Assembly (NCBI RefSeq): GCF_000473995.1 | Contig: NC_022571.1 | Coordinates: 4,971,001 to 5,035,000, forward strand | DNA length: 64,000 nucleotides | Direction: 5' to 3' | Source: Clostridium saccharobutylicum DSM 13864 | GTDB taxonomy: Bacteria; Bacillota; Clostridia; Clostridiales; Clostridiaceae | Shown here: positions 25,913 to 35,626 of the stretch, in pieces | Layout: each line of letters opens with the position of its first letter | Position numbering within the stretch: position 1 is the stretch's first letter | Program-made: the position numbers and the translations under genes | The notes under the pieces: generated by a model | Seen by the model: the letters and a program-made list of their open reading frames with translations, nothing else | What the model was told of the DNA's origin: nothing | Database searches by the model: none

Positions 25913-28087
25913 CTAGACTGCTACAGATTCATGAACCTCTTTTTCATTATTAAAATTGGCTTGATATAACTTGAAGTATTGACCTTTTCTTTTTAACAAC
26001 TCCATATGAGAACCATAGTCTAATATTTCTCCATTGTCTAAAACAATAATCATATCTGAATCTATAATTGTAGATAATCTATGTGCTATGACTATTCTTG
26101 TACAGCCAATATTTTTGAAATAATCTGATACTTGCTTTTCATTAATATAGTCCAAAGAGCTTGTAGCTTCATCTAATATTAATATTTTGGGTTCATTTAA
26201 AATAGCTCTAGCAAGAACTATTCTCTGCCTTTGACCCCCAGATAAGTTCATTCCCATTTCAGAAATTATAGTGTGGTAACCCATTGGCATACTTTCAATT
26301 TCTTCTGCAATTTGAGTTATTTCACATGCCTTTTTTATTTTATCCATATCTATATCATTCCTGCCCATGGATATATTCTCATATATAGATTTATTAAACA
26401 AAGAAACATCCTGTGGCACAATACCTAATTGTCTTCTTAAATATTTCTTATCCAACTTATTTAATGGAATCTTATCAAATAGAATATCTCCTCCTGTTGG
26501 CGAATAAAGGCCCACTAAAAGTTTTGCTAAAGTGCTCTTTCCTGAACCGGATTTGCCAACGATGGCAACTTTTTGTCCCCTTTCAATATTTAAACTTACA
26601 TTTTTAATAACCTTCTCAGATTTAGATGAATATGCAAACGAAACATTTTCCAATTTAAGATCACCAGTAATATCTTTTTTTATAAGTGACTTTGAATCAT
26701 CTTCTTTTTCTGTATTTATTATATCTCCCAGTCTTTCTAAATACACACTGCTGTTAACAAAACTGGTCCAAGTGTTAAACACTGAATGAGCTAGTGAAAA
26801 AAATGTACTACTTAAAGAATAAAATGCCATTACTTGACCAATAGTTACATAACCTTTTATGTATATAGATATACTTACACATAAAATAATTACTGGAGAT
26901 ACAACTTGAATAAATGAAATCAATGTATTTACATAATTATTTACTCTTTCTTTAGTATTATATTTGCTTAAATAAGAACCATACTTTTTACTCCAATTTT
27001 CAAAAATATCATCTTCTATTGCAGACATTTTAATCCCAAGAATAGAAAAGATTGATTCTACTTGTACACCTTGAACTTTGCTTTGTTCTGATAGAAGATA
27101 TTTACTAAATTCAAACATCATTGGCTGAGTTAATGCAACTAAAACTAAATTAACACCAAATATTAAAAATGCTATTAATGCTAATAATACTGATTGCTTA
27201 TACATATAGTAGCTTATAAATAGTACAGCTCCGCAATCAATTAATCCATTAATCATCTGGTTTGCAAAGGTTTCTCTTATTACAAAACAGCTATTCGCAG
27301 AGAACAGTACATCTGATTTATTCCTAATATCAAAGAACTTATACGGTACTCTTAATAGATGGCCAAAAACCGTACTATTAACATTCTTATCTATATGAAC
27401 TTTTAATTTTATTAAATTAGTATTCTTTATATAATTAAATAATACATACACTACACAAAATAGCCCTAAAAATATAGTAGAATCTCTAACATAATTTATA
27501 TCCTTTTTTAACATTACACTATCTAATAAGTTTTGAATAAATATTGGCATACCAAGCGTTAAGAAGTACGATATTATTGAAAATATTGCTATCTTTATAT
27601 AAAGAGATTTTTTACTTGATATTATTGGTATAAAATCAAACCATATGCTTTTTCCCTTCTTTTTAGGCATGAACTTTTCATTGGGCTGCCCAGATAGAGC
27701 ATATTGTGAATAAGTTTCTTTAAGCTCCTTAAAGCTTATTTTTCTTCTTCCATATCCAGGATCTAAAATAACAGCATATTTTTCACTAATTTTCTCCAAT
27801 ACAACAAAATGATTATTATCCCAAAAAAGAATAGCTGGCAATTTTATATCTTTTAATCCTTCAGCAGAGCTTTTATATACCTTAGTATCAAAATTTAATT
27901 TATCCATAAGTTGTTTTAATTGCAGCAACGTACTTCCATCTCTTCCTACGTCTAAATGTTCTCTAAGTTCCTGCATTGTTTGATAACTTTTGTAATACCT
28001 TAATATCATTCCAATACAGCAAACCCCACATTCTGTTTGTTGAAGTGGCTCTATATACGGTACTTTTCTTTTAGTTTTTACTTTCAT
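25913..28087 (-). CDS. lanT: LanT: bacteriocin ABC exporter with C39 protease domain
   Basis: A 724-residue, three-domain exporter. The N-terminal C39 double-glycine peptidase (about residues 10-140) has Cys20 in QQTECGVCC, His in NNHFVVL (about 91) and Asp in ILDPGYG (about 107). Six membrane segments follow (about 160-440). The ATPase domain carries Walker A GKSGSGKST, signature LSGGQRQR and Walker B ILILDEATSSLD. It should cut the GG-type leaders of the precursors at 34659-34925 and 40070-40958 and export the cores. AAGGAGG precedes the ATG. Confidence 0.93.
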   Translation of the reverse strand: MKVKTKRKVPYIEPLQQTECGVCCIGMILRYYKSYQTMQELREHLDVGRDGSTLLQLKQLMDKLNFDTKVYKSSAEGLKDIKLPAILFWDNNHFVVLEKISEKYAVILDPGYGRRKISFKELKETYSQYALSGQPNEKFMPKKKGKSIWFDFIPIISSKKSLYIKIAIFSIISYFLTLGMPIFIQNLLDSVMLKKDINYVRDSTIFLGLFCVVYVLFNYIKNTNLIKLKVHIDKNVNSTVFGHLLRVPYKFFDIRNKSDVLFSANSCFVIRETFANQMINGLIDCGAVLFISYYMYKQSVLLALIAFLIFGVNLVLVALTQPMMFEFSKYLLSEQSKVQGVQVESIFSILGIKMSAIEDDIFENWSKKYGSYLSKYNTKERVNNYVNTLISFIQVVSPVIILCVSISIYIKGYVTIGQVMAFYSLSSTFFSLAHSVFNTWTSFVNSSVYLERLGDIINTEKEDDSKSLIKKDITGDLKLENVSFAYSSKSEKVIKNVSLNIERGQKVAIVGKSGSGKSTLAKLLVGLYSPTGGDILFDKIPLNKLDKKYLRRQLGIVPQDVSLFNKSIYENISMGRNDIDMDKIKKACEITQIAEEIESMPMGYHTIISEMGMNLSGGQRQRIVLARAILNEPKILILDEATSSLDYINEKQVSDYFKNIGCTRIVIAHRLSTIIDSDMIIVLDNGEILDYGSHMELLKRKGQYFKLYQANFNNEKEVHESVAV

Positions 28088-28122
28088 ATATATAATTCCT
28101 CCTTATTCAGAATTATTAATTT

Positions 28123-28827
28123 TTATCTAAGATCTCTTTTAGCTATTATAAAAGAAGCAACACTAAAAAATATAATACTGCTGACTAATATAGCGTAAAT
28201 TTCATTGGTTGAGTAAGATTGCATTTGAAAACCGTTAGTTGCTAATTTAAATGGAACATTCTCTACAATCCTTTGTATAACTCCAACCTTTAGCTCTTTA
28301 GCAATAATATTTATAAAGTTTGATACAAAATCATTAAATAATACAAATGTAATCATAAATGTAAATTTAAAGTTTAATGTTACAGACATAATTAACATTG
28401 CAAAGGATCCTATTGAGGTAGCATATAAAATAAAAATGGGGATGGAACTTTTTAAATCTAAATTAAATGACCCTATTTCTATAACTTGTGCTATACATAA
28501 AAATATTTTATATATAAAACAAAGCAATATACTAATTGCTAATAAAGTTATATATTTAGAAATTAGGACCTGCACTCTTGTAATTCCCCCTGTAAAAATT
28601 GTTTTATAGGTTTTATTTTCAAAATCATTTGTTAATACATGCGAAAAGTATATTATCATAAGCATTGGAATGAGACTCATCATCACTCCCTTTGTTTTAT
28701 CTACCTCCATGTGATAAGGAGGAACTAAATATAACAAAACTAGTAAAAATGCTATACATATTATATTAACTTTATTAAATAACATTTTTTTTAATTCCAA
28801 ATAAGGTAACTTGAATACTATAGACAA
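28123..28827 (-). CDS. lanG: LanG-like ABC-2 permease (self-protection)
   Basis: A membrane protein of about 234 residues with six hydrophobic segments and no soluble domain, typical of the permeases in LanFEG immunity transporters. The start is uncertain: TTG 28827 is preferred because GGGAGGG lies seven bases upstream, whereas the longer frame to 28854 has no binding site. It resembles its neighbour at 28847-29584 in layout (an SIVFKLPYLELKKMLFNK entry, then alternating helices and a KRDLR end), suggesting an old duplication. The two presumably form the membrane pore driven by LanF. Confidence 0.78.
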   Translation of the reverse strand: MSIVFKLPYLELKKMLFNKVNIICIAFLLVLLYLVPPYHMEVDKTKGVMMSLIPMLMIIYFSHVLTNDFENKTYKTIFTGGITRVQVLISKYITLLAISILLCFIYKIFLCIAQVIEIGSFNLDLKSSIPIFILYATSIGSFAMLIMSVTLNFKFTFMITFVLFNDFVSNFINIIAKELKVGVIQRIVENVPFKLATNGFQMQSYSTNEIYAILVSSIIFFSVASFIIAKRDLR

Positions 28828-28846
28828 CTTAAATCCCTCCCAAACT

Positions 28847-29584
28847 TTATCCAAGACTTTTCTTGGAAATAATAAAAATTGATGGTATTAAAAATATACT
28901 TCCGTATGCTAGCATAGCTATCAATTCCACATTCGTAAACTGCCACATTTCAACCCAAGTATATATAAGATAATTAGGTAGTTTAGTAATTATCTCATCA
29001 ATAATACTTAGACTTTTTTTTGAATTTAGCATTATAAATAATGGCATGAAATATTGAAATACTGCAAAGAAAAGGAAATTATAAACTAAAGTAGAGTTCT
29101 GGCTCTTTGTGATTAAAGTTATTAGTAAACCAAATGAGCCAATAACTAAACTGATTATTAAGTAAATAATTAATGCATAAATTGTATTTTCATTAAATAT
29201 ATCAGACATACTAATAGTACCTGTCAAATTATATATTATGACTATATTTAATAGACGACTAATTATTCCAAGAAACAACCCAAGCTGCATAATGACAAGT
29301 AATTTTTCACTTAAAATTTCAACTCTTGTAAATATTCCAGTAAACAAAATCTTAGCTGTTCCAAACTTAAACTCCTTAGAGAGCATTACACTTGAATAAT
29401 ATATAATAATGAAAAGTACAACTCTAAAAAATTCAAACTGATAATTTTCTGGTAAAAAGGACTTCGGTTTACGATGAATCCAAAGTAGTACATAAAAAAG
29501 TGCTACTAAAACGCTAATCCAAAAACCTTTGGTTTTAATAATGTTTCTAAAATCTCTGTTTGCAAGCCTTATGACATTACTCAA
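28847..29584 (-). CDS. lanE: LanE-like ABC-2 permease (self-protection)
   Basis: A 245-residue protein with six predicted membrane segments. It begins MSNVIRLANRDFRNIIKTKG, the usual cytoplasmic entry of ABC-2 permeases, and ends SKKSLG. The start is TTG at 29584, after GGGGGAG, and overlaps the lanF stop by eight bases. Together with lanF and the second permease it forms a LanFEG-type exporter that removes lantibiotic from the producer's membrane. No separate LanI lipoprotein is visible nearby. Confidence 0.78.
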   Translation of the reverse strand: MSNVIRLANRDFRNIIKTKGFWISVLVALFYVLLWIHRKPKSFLPENYQFEFFRVVLFIIIYYSSVMLSKEFKFGTAKILFTGIFTRVEILSEKLLVIMQLGLFLGIISRLLNIVIIYNLTGTISMSDIFNENTIYALIIYLIISLVIGSFGLLITLITKSQNSTLVYNFLFFAVFQYFMPLFIMLNSKKSLSIIDEIITKLPNYLIYTWVEMWQFTNVELIAMLAYGSIFLIPSIFIISKKSLG

Positions 29585-30497
29585 TTACATTCTCCCCCAT
29601 ACTCTTAATAAATTTTTCTTCTAAGCTCACCTTTTGTTTGTACATTCCTTTAACAACTATCCCAACTTGAATAAGCTGAGGTAAAAAGGATTCTGCTTGT
29701 TTGTCTGTTATTTTCACATGTACTTTTCTTTCATCTATAATTACTGCATCAATAGACTTTGAACTAAAAAACTCAACTAGTTCTCCTGTCTTATCTGTTT
29801 CAAAAATAAAGGCTTCATTATTTGCATCTATGCTTTCATGCATATTTACTTCTTCAATTATCTTCCCATTCTTTATAAAGAGAACTCTATCACAAATTGC
29901 TTCAATTTCAGTAAGTATATGGCTTGATATAAGTACACTAATATTCTTTTCCTCTGTAACATACTTAATAAACTGTCTAATGTGAGGAATTACATTAGGA
30001 TCTAATCCATTTGTAGGCTCATCCAAAATTAATAGTTTTGGATATCCAAGAACTGCTTGTGCAATTCCTAATCTTTGTTTCATACCTAAAGAATATTTTT
30101 TAGTCTTCTTATGTACATAATCCTTAAGACCAAGAAGTTTAACAATCTCATCTACCTCCTCCTTGGAAATCCCTCCAAATACTTCTGAAAAATACATTAA
30201 GTTCTCATACCCTGTAAGATTTGGATATAATCCTGGCGCTTCTATAACACATCCTACCTGCTTTTTGTATACTTTTTTATTCATTTTTATATCTTGTCCA
30301 TCAATTAATACATTTCCTTCATAGTTATTTATAAGACCTACTATAATGCTCATAATTGTAGTTTTTCCTGCTCCATTTGGCCCAACCAATCCAATAATTT
30401 CTCCTTTTCTTATAGAAAAATTCACATTATCTAAAACAACCTGATTTTTATATTCTTTTCTTATTTTTTTAACTTCTAAAATATTATTATCTTCCAT
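29577..30497 (-). CDS. lanF: LanF-like ABC ATPase (self-protection)
   Basis: A 306-residue ATP-binding subunit. Walker A GPNGAGKTT (about residue 40), signature SLGMKQRLG (about 137) and Walker B LLILDEPTNGLDP (about 157) are intact, and SSHIL contains the H-loop. The C-terminal 80 residues form the accessory domain common in LanF/BcrA-type ATPases. It heads the lanF-E-G trio, whose reading frames overlap or nearly abut. BcrA-like bacitracin exporters share the layout; the cluster context favours lantibiotic immunity. Confidence 0.87.
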   Translation of the reverse strand: MEDNNILEVKKIRKEYKNQVVLDNVNFSIRKGEIIGLVGPNGAGKTTIMSIIVGLINNYEGNVLIDGQDIKMNKKVYKKQVGCVIEAPGLYPNLTGYENLMYFSEVFGGISKEEVDEIVKLLGLKDYVHKKTKKYSLGMKQRLGIAQAVLGYPKLLILDEPTNGLDPNVIPHIRQFIKYVTEEKNISVLISSHILTEIEAICDRVLFIKNGKIIEEVNMHESIDANNEAFIFETDKTGELVEFFSSKSIDAVIIDERKVHVKITDKQAESFLPQLIQVGIVVKGMYKQKVSLEEKFIKSMGENVIE

Positions 30498-30529
30498 GTT
30501 TATTTCACCAACCTATCTATATTATAATT

Positions 30530-31261
30530 TTATTGTTTTGGAATAGATTCTATTAAATGTTGAAATGTACTCTTATTAAATAATTCATTGTCTTTCCAAA
30601 ATTCAAATTCATAATTTGGGCAAGATTCATACATTTTAATGTTCTTTTTCATACTAGAAAAAATCAATTCAAGAGAATCATCACTTTTTACCTCTTTTTT
30701 TCCTGTTAAATATTCAAAAATTATTTGAGAATACTTATCTATCTCCTCTTTCATAAAATCATCATCATCTAGTTGTCTAGGTGAAAAAATATTAGCGTTA
30801 AATTTCTCTACAGTTTTTAGTCCTAAAAAGCTCATTGCTGTATTTAAATAATTTAAAGTAAATTGAACACCATTTCCTGTAGATGTCGTTAAAGCCATGG
30901 CTGGTTTTCCAGCAAGCCTCATTAAATGCATCCAATAGGTAATACGGTCAAAAAATATTTTCATATCTCCACTTATATTGGCACCATAAATAGGAGTACC
31001 AAGAATTATAAAATCTGATGCTAACATTTTTTCTTTTATTTTATTTAAATCATCTTCTCCTTCCAAATGACATTTACCTGTATTAAAACAAGATGTACAT
31101 CCTAGACATCTTTTTATATGACTATTTTGAGGATGATACATGTTAATATTTACATTTTTACCTGTAAGCTCTAATACCCTGTCTAAAATCAAATTTGTAA
31201 ATCTTAAGGTATTAGATGACTCTCCACCTTGACTTCCAATATATACAAATATATTTTTCAT
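30530..31261 (-). CDS. Flavodoxin-fold NAD(P)H-dependent FMN reductase in the lanthipeptide cluster
   Basis: A 243-residue protein of the NADPH-dependent FMN reductase / multimeric flavodoxin family. The N-terminal flavin-binding loop reads YIGSQGGESSNTLRF. A cysteine cluster RCLGCTSCFNTGKC (about residues 51-64) resembles that of iron-sulfur flavoproteins. TPIYGANISGDMKIFFDR is the second family motif (about 94). A C-terminal extension of about 60 residues is unfamiliar. GGAGAA precedes the ATG, and it sits between lanM and lanF on the same strand. It may reduce dehydrated residues in the peptide, but a general redox role is possible. Confidence 0.78.
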   Translation of the reverse strand: MKNIFVYIGSQGGESSNTLRFTNLILDRVLELTGKNVNINMYHPQNSHIKRCLGCTSCFNTGKCHLEGEDDLNKIKEKMLASDFIILGTPIYGANISGDMKIFFDRITYWMHLMRLAGKPAMALTTSTGNGVQFTLNYLNTAMSFLGLKTVEKFNANIFSPRQLDDDDFMKEEIDKYSQIIFEYLTGKKEVKSDDSLELIFSSMKKNIKMYESCPNYEFEFWKDNELFNKSTFQHLIESIPKQ

Positions 31262-31294
31262 TTATTTCTCCTTTACAAAAAGTTATTAAAACTT

Positions 31295-34200
31295 CTATCC
31301 TAATCTCAATATTTCTGGCATTATATCTGGCTTATAAAATTGCAATAAACCATATCCAATTCCTGTTGGACCTAGCATAAGACTTACATTTTCTGTTTGT
31401 TTAAAATTCCCTTGCTTAAAACTTTCTATGAAATATTCATTTATAAATACATCCAATGTAGTTTCACATTGTAATTTTAATGTACTATCATTTAATACAT
31501 TTGCAGCATAATGTAATATGCGAAGATTACCTATATCCCCATGGCATAAACAGTAATCCATTCCAAAGCATTCTCTTTTAGTTGTTTCCATAGCAATTGA
31601 AATTTCTTTTCTAATTTTCTCATCATCATATCCTGCTTCAACCATCATAAGTCTGCTTAATAGAATTCCCGGAGCTCCATGACACCACGCATAAGATATT
31701 TCATCCTTAGTTAATTGTTTCTTCCAGTTATTGCTCTTTTCATCAAACATAGATCTTTCATAAGAAAGAGAATCTTTTACTATTTGTAAAATTGAATCTT
31801 CTTTTGTAATGCTATATAATCTCATAAGCTGTGCTTCTATTCCTGCATTGCCATGAGAATATCCAACATAGCCTTCTTCTCCCCATGTAATTCCTTTTTG
31901 ATTCTTCAATACTACAATACTATCTTTAAGCTCTTTAAATATAGTATTGCAAAGACTTATAAGTTCCATTTTTAATTCCTTATTTTCTGTTTTTTCATAA
32001 ATTGATAACATTACACCTAGTGCACCAGCATATCCAGAAATAATATCATGACATTGAGTCTTTCCAGTAAGTTCTTTCATAATTGAAATTCCTTTTTGTA
32101 CATAGTCTAATAATTTCTGATTTTTTAGAGTATGGCCTATATGGAATATTGAATAAAGCCATCCACTTATTCCAGAAAAGGCCCCTATTTTTTCATTAGT
32201 AATATCCTTAAGTTCATCTAAATACCTTATTATTGGTTCTATCGCTTCAATGGCAGCTTTCTTATACTTTTCTTCTCCTGTAGTTGATCCTAAATATGCT
32301 AAAAATAAAGCGATGCCACTATTTCCAGCATAAAGGTCCATTCCTACTGGTGTAATAAAAGATGCCTTTTCTCCAATTTCTATTGATCCAATCCAAGTTC
32401 TATCTATAACTCCATCTTTTCCTCCAACAATACTTTTTTCTATTATATAATCACCAATTAAATTTGCTGTGTTTAGTAGTTGGAGTTTGTTCAATTTTAA
32501 GTTAACTTTTTCTTCTTGAAAGTTTACTTTAGTAAATATTCTTCCTTTATTTTCTGATTTATCAATGAAGCTAATATCTATAAGAGCCATTTGTCGATCT
32601 AAATCCTCTTCAGTAACTATCTCAATTTTTTCAAGTATAGAGTCTAGCGTTGTCTTTTTATACCTGAACTCTATTTCTTCTTTTCTGCTATTTAGTACTA
32701 TATTTCTATTTACATAGGTACTAAAATAAGGAACATCTCCAATAAACATATCATTAAGCTCAGATTCAATAATTTCTTTTCCTGTTCCAATCACTCCAAT
32801 TCTATGAAGATATACATCTCTATCTGTTTGATTTCTTAATAAATCAGGATGATAGCTTGTGCTTAATAGTTGACAGTATACATTAGTAGGTCTAAAAATC
32901 ACCCTACATATACAATCTTCAAATAATTCTTTTATTTTATCAGCGTACACCTTTTTATTTCTAAGTATCCATCTATATAAATTTTCAAATCCTTCTTTTA
33001 TTTCTTTTATAAAAAGATCTGAAGCTACTTTACTTCCATTTATAATAGGATTGTTCATCTTTGCTTCTATGATTCCATATCCTTCTTCTACACAGATTTC
33101 ATCTGTATCATGGTCTTTAATGAAAATACTCTTAAAAGGAGCTTCCTGATTACTTTCACCACATAATCCTCCAACTTCTAAAACCTTATCTGTCTTATTA
33201 TTTATAATTTGAGTTGGTAATAATGCTATCCCTTTTACCGAATTGCTTATAAGCTTCATTGCCTTTGCATCTGCTGAAAGTTCTTCTACATTACCATTAA
33301 ACATATCTGGGTGTAATAATGTTTCTAAATCAATTAATATTGGATATTCACCTTGTGCAATTAAATTTTCATAATGGAAGTCTTTAGCGTTAAACATATA
33401 TAATATATTTAATAATTGACCAGTTCTAATATAAAAATTCTTTACTTGCTCTTCAGTGCTACATTCTATATTTTCTATGCACTCCATCCAACCGACACCA
33501 TTAACTGTATGTAATTTACAAGCCTTTAACTCCTTAAATCCTGGTATTTTCTGCTTATTAATCCAATCTACAAACTCACAAAATCTATTTTCTAAATCCA
33601 ATAGTCTAGGCTTATAAATAAGCTTAATGCCTGAACTAAATGTTATAACTCCTACAGTTTTACCCCTGTTATGTGTATCTCCTTCACCCAAGCTTATATT
33701 AGCTATTTTTCCAATAACCTTACCTTGACCAAAGTTTTCTTCTAATGATTTCATTTCATTTCCAGTACTTTCAATAATCTCCTTCACATAACTAAAAGTA
33801 TTTCTAACTGTCAAATCCATTAAACGAGTTAATTCAGAATACTCACTGTATAAATTCATTAAATAGTCCTTATCTCTAAGCAATACTTTTATAAAATATC
33901 CTGCTTTTTGCTTTGGTGTATCGCCAACTAATCTATTTTCCATTCTTGCAACATTAGTTTCTAAAATAAGGACTTTAAATGCTAATTCATATAAATTTTT
34001 TACTGTTGTTGAAAGTATTCCGAAAAACAATTCTTCTTTATCTTCTATGATTAAACTTTTTTGAATAAATTCATATAAATCTTCTGAATAATATTCAATA
34101 ACTGGTCTGAAAAAATAAGTCCATTGATATTGCTTTTGTATTTTATCAAACATAAACTCTAGGTTACTTTCTCTATTAAAAGCATTATCAAATAATTTAT

Positions 34201-34408
34201 AAGTGTTATCTGCATTACTATTTTTGTAATAAGCTTTTTCTAAATTACTAAGTTCTGTTTTAGATGAATTTTGTAATAACTTTTTAAAATCCTCTACACT
34301 TTTTACTTCTGGAAATAGTGTCATCCAAAAATTAACTACATCATCAAACGTAATATCAATATTTTCTTCTAAACTTTCTTCACTATATACTTCTTTACTC
34401 TTATCCAT
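31295..34408 (-). CDS. lanM: LanM: type II lanthipeptide synthetase
   Basis: A 1037-residue bifunctional synthetase. The N-terminal DUF4135 dehydratase domain (about residues 100-620) includes KAKDFHYENLIA-like and LIDLETLLHP motifs (read as NAKDFHYENLIAQG and ILIDLETLLHP), which phosphorylate and eliminate Ser/Thr. The C-terminal LanC-like cyclase (about 690-1037) has YSHGNAGIEA and the zinc ligands in AWCHGAPG and CLCHGDIGN. AAAAGGAG lies before the ATG. It follows the divergent precursor gene by about 250 bp on the same strand. Length and domains are those of full LanM enzymes. Confidence 0.95.
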   Translation of the reverse strand: MDKSKEVYSEESLEENIDITFDDVVNFWMTLFPEVKSVEDFKKLLQNSSKTELSNLEKAYYKNSNADNTYKLFDNAFNRESNLEFMFDKIQKQYQWTYFFRPVIEYYSEDLYEFIQKSLIIEDKEELFFGILSTTVKNLYELAFKVLILETNVARMENRLVGDTPKQKAGYFIKVLLRDKDYLMNLYSEYSELTRLMDLTVRNTFSYVKEIIESTGNEMKSLEENFGQGKVIGKIANISLGEGDTHNRGKTVGVITFSSGIKLIYKPRLLDLENRFCEFVDWINKQKIPGFKELKACKLHTVNGVGWMECIENIECSTEEQVKNFYIRTGQLLNILYMFNAKDFHYENLIAQGEYPILIDLETLLHPDMFNGNVEELSADAKAMKLISNSVKGIALLPTQIINNKTDKVLEVGGLCGESNQEAPFKSIFIKDHDTDEICVEEGYGIIEAKMNNPIINGSKVASDLFIKEIKEGFENLYRWILRNKKVYADKIKELFEDCICRVIFRPTNVYCQLLSTSYHPDLLRNQTDRDVYLHRIGVIGTGKEIIESELNDMFIGDVPYFSTYVNRNIVLNSRKEEIEFRYKKTTLDSILEKIEIVTEEDLDRQMALIDISFIDKSENKGRIFTKVNFQEEKVNLKLNKLQLLNTANLIGDYIIEKSIVGGKDGVIDRTWIGSIEIGEKASFITPVGMDLYAGNSGIALFLAYLGSTTGEEKYKKAAIEAIEPIIRYLDELKDITNEKIGAFSGISGWLYSIFHIGHTLKNQKLLDYVQKGISIMKELTGKTQCHDIISGYAGALGVMLSIYEKTENKELKMELISLCNTIFKELKDSIVVLKNQKGITWGEEGYVGYSHGNAGIEAQLMRLYSITKEDSILQIVKDSLSYERSMFDEKSNNWKKQLTKDEISYAWCHGAPGILLSRLMMVEAGYDDEKIRKEISIAMETTKRECFGMDYCLCHGDIGNLRILHYAANVLNDSTLKLQCETTLDVFINEYFIESFKQGNFKQTENVSLMLGPTGIGYGLLQFYKPDIMPEILRLG

Positions 34409-34658
34409 TTAAATTTCTCCTTTTTTACCCTAATTTATAAAATGCTATTATTTTTCATTTTTAATTCATAAATATAATTCTATAAATCATTACTAATGTA
34501 TCTCTTTATTATTTATTAAGTATAATTTTATAACTTAAGTAATTATAAAATTTAATATAATAATAAATTGCTATATTTTTATAATATCTGCTCTTTTTAA
34601 AGGTATTTTTACTATTTATTAAAGTTATAAATCACTTTTTCACTCATCTATATCTTTT
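34409..34658 (-). promoter_or_regulatory. Region between the divergent precursor gene and lanM
   Basis: About 250 bp, very A+T-rich, without a gene. It shares TAATAAAT-N17-ATCTGCT (34561-34592) with the region upstream of the divergent precursor (35038-35069), suggesting a shared promoter or regulator site for lanM and that gene. Confidence 0.45.
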
Positions 34659-34925
34659 TTAACAAGGTCCACTAGTATTTAATTGACACTTAGCTGAAAC
34701 TGTTATAATAGCTCCACAGTTATATCTTTGAGTAAGTTTTTCATTCTCCACTGCTCCCCAAGCTGTAACTTCTGTTATTGCACTAATTCTTTCAAAGTTA
34801 CCACCTACTAATCCAACAATATCTTGTTCTCTAATTTCTTCTACAATGTCTCCTACTGGGTTACTAACTTTATAATTAGTTTTATTTCTTAATACTGGGT
34901 TCTTTATTAAATTTAATAATCGCAT
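34659..34925 (-). CDS. Lanthipeptide precursor, divergent paralogue
   Basis: An 88-residue LanA-type precursor. The leader MRLLNLIKNPVLRNK... holds NPVGDIVEEIREQDIVG and ends in a double glycine, LVGG. The core begins NFERISAITEVTAWG and ends CGAIITVSAKCQLNTSGPC. It aligns throughout with the three tandem precursors at 40070-40958 (same length, same NPxGDI...EQD leader, same TQ-Y-CG...TVSA-C end). It lacks their STPAC start and has Lys where they have the Glu of the TVSAEC ring. GGAGG precedes the ATG. It is the first gene before lanM. Confidence 0.9.
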   Translation of the reverse strand: MRLLNLIKNPVLRNKTNYKVSNPVGDIVEEIREQDIVGLVGGNFERISAITEVTAWGAVENEKLTQRYNCGAIITVSAKCQLNTSGPC

Positions 34926-35234
34926 TATTGCTATCCTCCACTTAACTGTTTATTTGTATAATTTAAACAAAGTTATATATATTTCATTAATTATGTATCT
35001 TATTTTATACTTTAAAGCTTGATAAAACTTAACATTATAATAAATCAATCCATTGTTATAACATCTGCTTTTAAGCTCATAAATTGGCGCATTTATGAGA
35101 AACATCAATGCATTTTTTATTTTTACTTTTCAATACACTTAAGTACAAATTCTTCTAATCTCTAAATCATTGTGAAATTGTTGCTTTGAAAATCATGCAA
35201 TATATTACAAACAAAAAAAGAGCCCTATATAAAA
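34926..35234 (-). promoter_or_regulatory. Upstream region of the divergent precursor
   Basis: About 300 bp without a gene. It contains the shared motif copy TAATAAAT...ATCTGCT (35038-35069) and an imperfect dyad CTCATAAATTGGCGCATTTATGAG (two 8-base arms, CTCATAAA / TTTATGAG, about 35077-35100). It ends at the left end of the IS3-family element. Confidence 0.45.
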
Positions 35235-35314
35235 TGATACCTATAGATTGGACACATGAAAAAAAGTGTTTAGTCTGTAGGTATTTTTTTATATAATAGA
35301 AATAGCAATGGAGG

Positions 35315-35626
35315 ATGAGAATGAGTAAAATTTTATTTACTAAAGAAGACATTATAAATTTAGAAAAAAATATAAATATTCTTAGAGTTAGTGAACGATC
35401 AATAACATATACAGATGAATTCAAAAGACTCTTTATTGAAGAATATATGTCTGGTAAACTACCAAGAGAAATATTTGCTGAAAATGGCTTTGATATTAAT
35501 GTAATAGGTTTAAAAAGAATTGAACAATCAGCTTATAAATGGAAGTTTTTGTATGATAAAGATGGAATTCTAGGACTGGATGATAGCCGAAAATGCGCTA
35601 GCGGGCGTCCAATGTCGTCAACTTAG
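35315..35626 (+). pseudogene. IS3-family OrfA, truncated by the IS4 insertion
   Basis: The first 98 or so residues are a typical OrfA of the IS150 type: the helix-turn-helix region includes SITYTDEFKRLFIEEYMSG, NVIGLKRIEQSAYKWKFLY, and DGILGLDDSRKCASGRP. The last four codons (MSST) come from the IS4 element that interrupts it at 35610. The sequence resumes at 37134 as NGRPRSRELSKEE, the OrfA/OrfB junction. Confidence 0.85.

Noticed and set aside
30530..31261. Calling the flavoprotein a proven LanJ
   Set aside because: The family match is to general FMN reductases; only cluster position suggests peptide tailoring.
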